Source: Perca fluviatilis (taxonomy: Eukaryota; Chordata; Actinopteri; Perciformes; Percidae). Taken from it: DNA of 64,000 bases. Below, piece by piece: positions 63,629 to 64,000 of this stretch. The stretch spans positions 30,964,785-31,028,784 of the forward strand of contig NC_053116.1 of assembly GCF_010015445.1 (NCBI RefSeq), given 5' to 3'. Within the stretch, counting starts at the first letter, position 1; each line of letters opens with the position of its first letter. A program made the translations under genes and the position numbers. The notes below the pieces were generated by a model. That model was not told the origin of the DNA. It searched no databases and saw only the letters and a list, made by a program, of their open reading frames with translations.

Positions 63629-64000
63629 AAACAATACCCCAACAGAAGACAGCAAATGTGTGTTCTGTCAAACAAATACATTATAGCTATATTTATCTGT
63701 TTTCCATCATCAAAGCATTGGCACAATAAAGAGGACCAACTGTTTTATGCTCTGTCTACACCCCACACTTCACGCCTCCTCTCGGGAAATGTAGCTGTCT
63801 GTCACAGTGTCACTTCCTCCATTCCCGCCAATGACAGATGACAGTGTTTATCTCAGAGGAGGGACACATATTTCAGGCAGTTGAGTCTGGTTCTCCAGAC
63901 AGACACATTATGTATGATGGACGGCAGGAGAGGCCAGGGGGGAGCGATACACAGTGTACTTTCCGAAGGGAAACTAGGCAATTCAGCTGGGAGACAGGTG

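Larger units (their letters stand above)
62202..64000 (-). other. ctnnbl1: ctnnbl1 upstream intron, partial
   Basis: Intron sequence upstream (gene sense) of the 62201 acceptor. No further ctnnbl1 exon was recognised. It contains T runs (62370-62382, 62749-62765), a possible hAT end and a short tandem repeat, listed separately. Confidence 0.7.

Noticed and set aside
63438..63841. Overlapping plus-strand frames of 82 and 108 codons
   Set aside because: They follow the 77-80-bp tandem repeat and have no conserved protein features.
62202..64000. A further upstream ctnnbl1 exon
   Set aside because: I looked for the preceding armadillo exon on the minus strand and found no matching segment with splice sites; it is probably beyond base 64000.

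Overview
This is vertebrate, almost certainly teleost, nuclear DNA: long AT-rich introns, many (CA)n arrays, GT-AG introns, and a repeat load dominated by non-autonomous hAT elements with some Harbinger, Tc1, Penelope-like, LINE and tRNA-derived SINE sequence. I cannot name the species; the repeat families look like those of ray-finned (probably percomorph) fish, which is inference.

Two protein-coding genes are supported, both on the minus strand. (1) ctnnbl1 (beta-catenin-like protein 1): its last six coding exons lie at 62201-62020, 51564-51467, 49194-49114, 34163-34026, 33540-33468 and 24092-24004. Spliced together they give 661 nt in one consistent frame: the last base of a codon, then 219 codons and a stop. 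The upstream exons lie beyond base 64000. (2) vstm2l (secreted V-set/Ig-domain protein): only the first coding exon is visible, ATG at 16152 to a splice donor at 16035. Its remaining exons were not found and probably lie below base 1, so bases 1-16034 are most likely vstm2l intron 1. The tandem ctnnbl1 -> vstm2l order, with 7.9 kb between stop and start codons, matches the human arrangement on chromosome 20q.

Layout: 1-16034 holds the presumed vstm2l intron 1, with a palindromic MITE, CA arrays, a LINE-1 ORF1 remnant, a complete hAT MITE with 8-bp target duplication (12087-12959), a Penelope-like GIY-YIG remnant and an L2-type LINE 3' end. 16035-16450 is the vstm2l first exon, 5' leader and GC-rich promoter candidate. 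16450-23800 is intergenic, with two Rex1/L2-type LINE 3' ends and a 179-bp perfect CA array. 23830-62201 is the 3' half of ctnnbl1, whose introns carry five complete hAT-type elements (one with a Harbinger fragment inside it, one inside an older repeat), a Harbinger transposase fragment, a Tc1 remnant with a hairpin, three SINEs, a 34-bp minisatellite and many microsatellites. 62202-64000 is ctnnbl1 intron with a short tandem repeat.

The two genes have no known joint function. ctnnbl1 encodes a nuclear armadillo-repeat protein of the Prp19/CDC5L splicing complex; vstm2l encodes a secreted neuronal protein. I found no novel operon-like or defence-like system. The most unusual items are a 34-bp sequence repeated exactly in inverted orientation next to two different GT arrays, two start-stop uORFs upstream of vstm2l, nested transposons with intact target duplications, and a SOX/octamer cluster in a ctnnbl1 intron.
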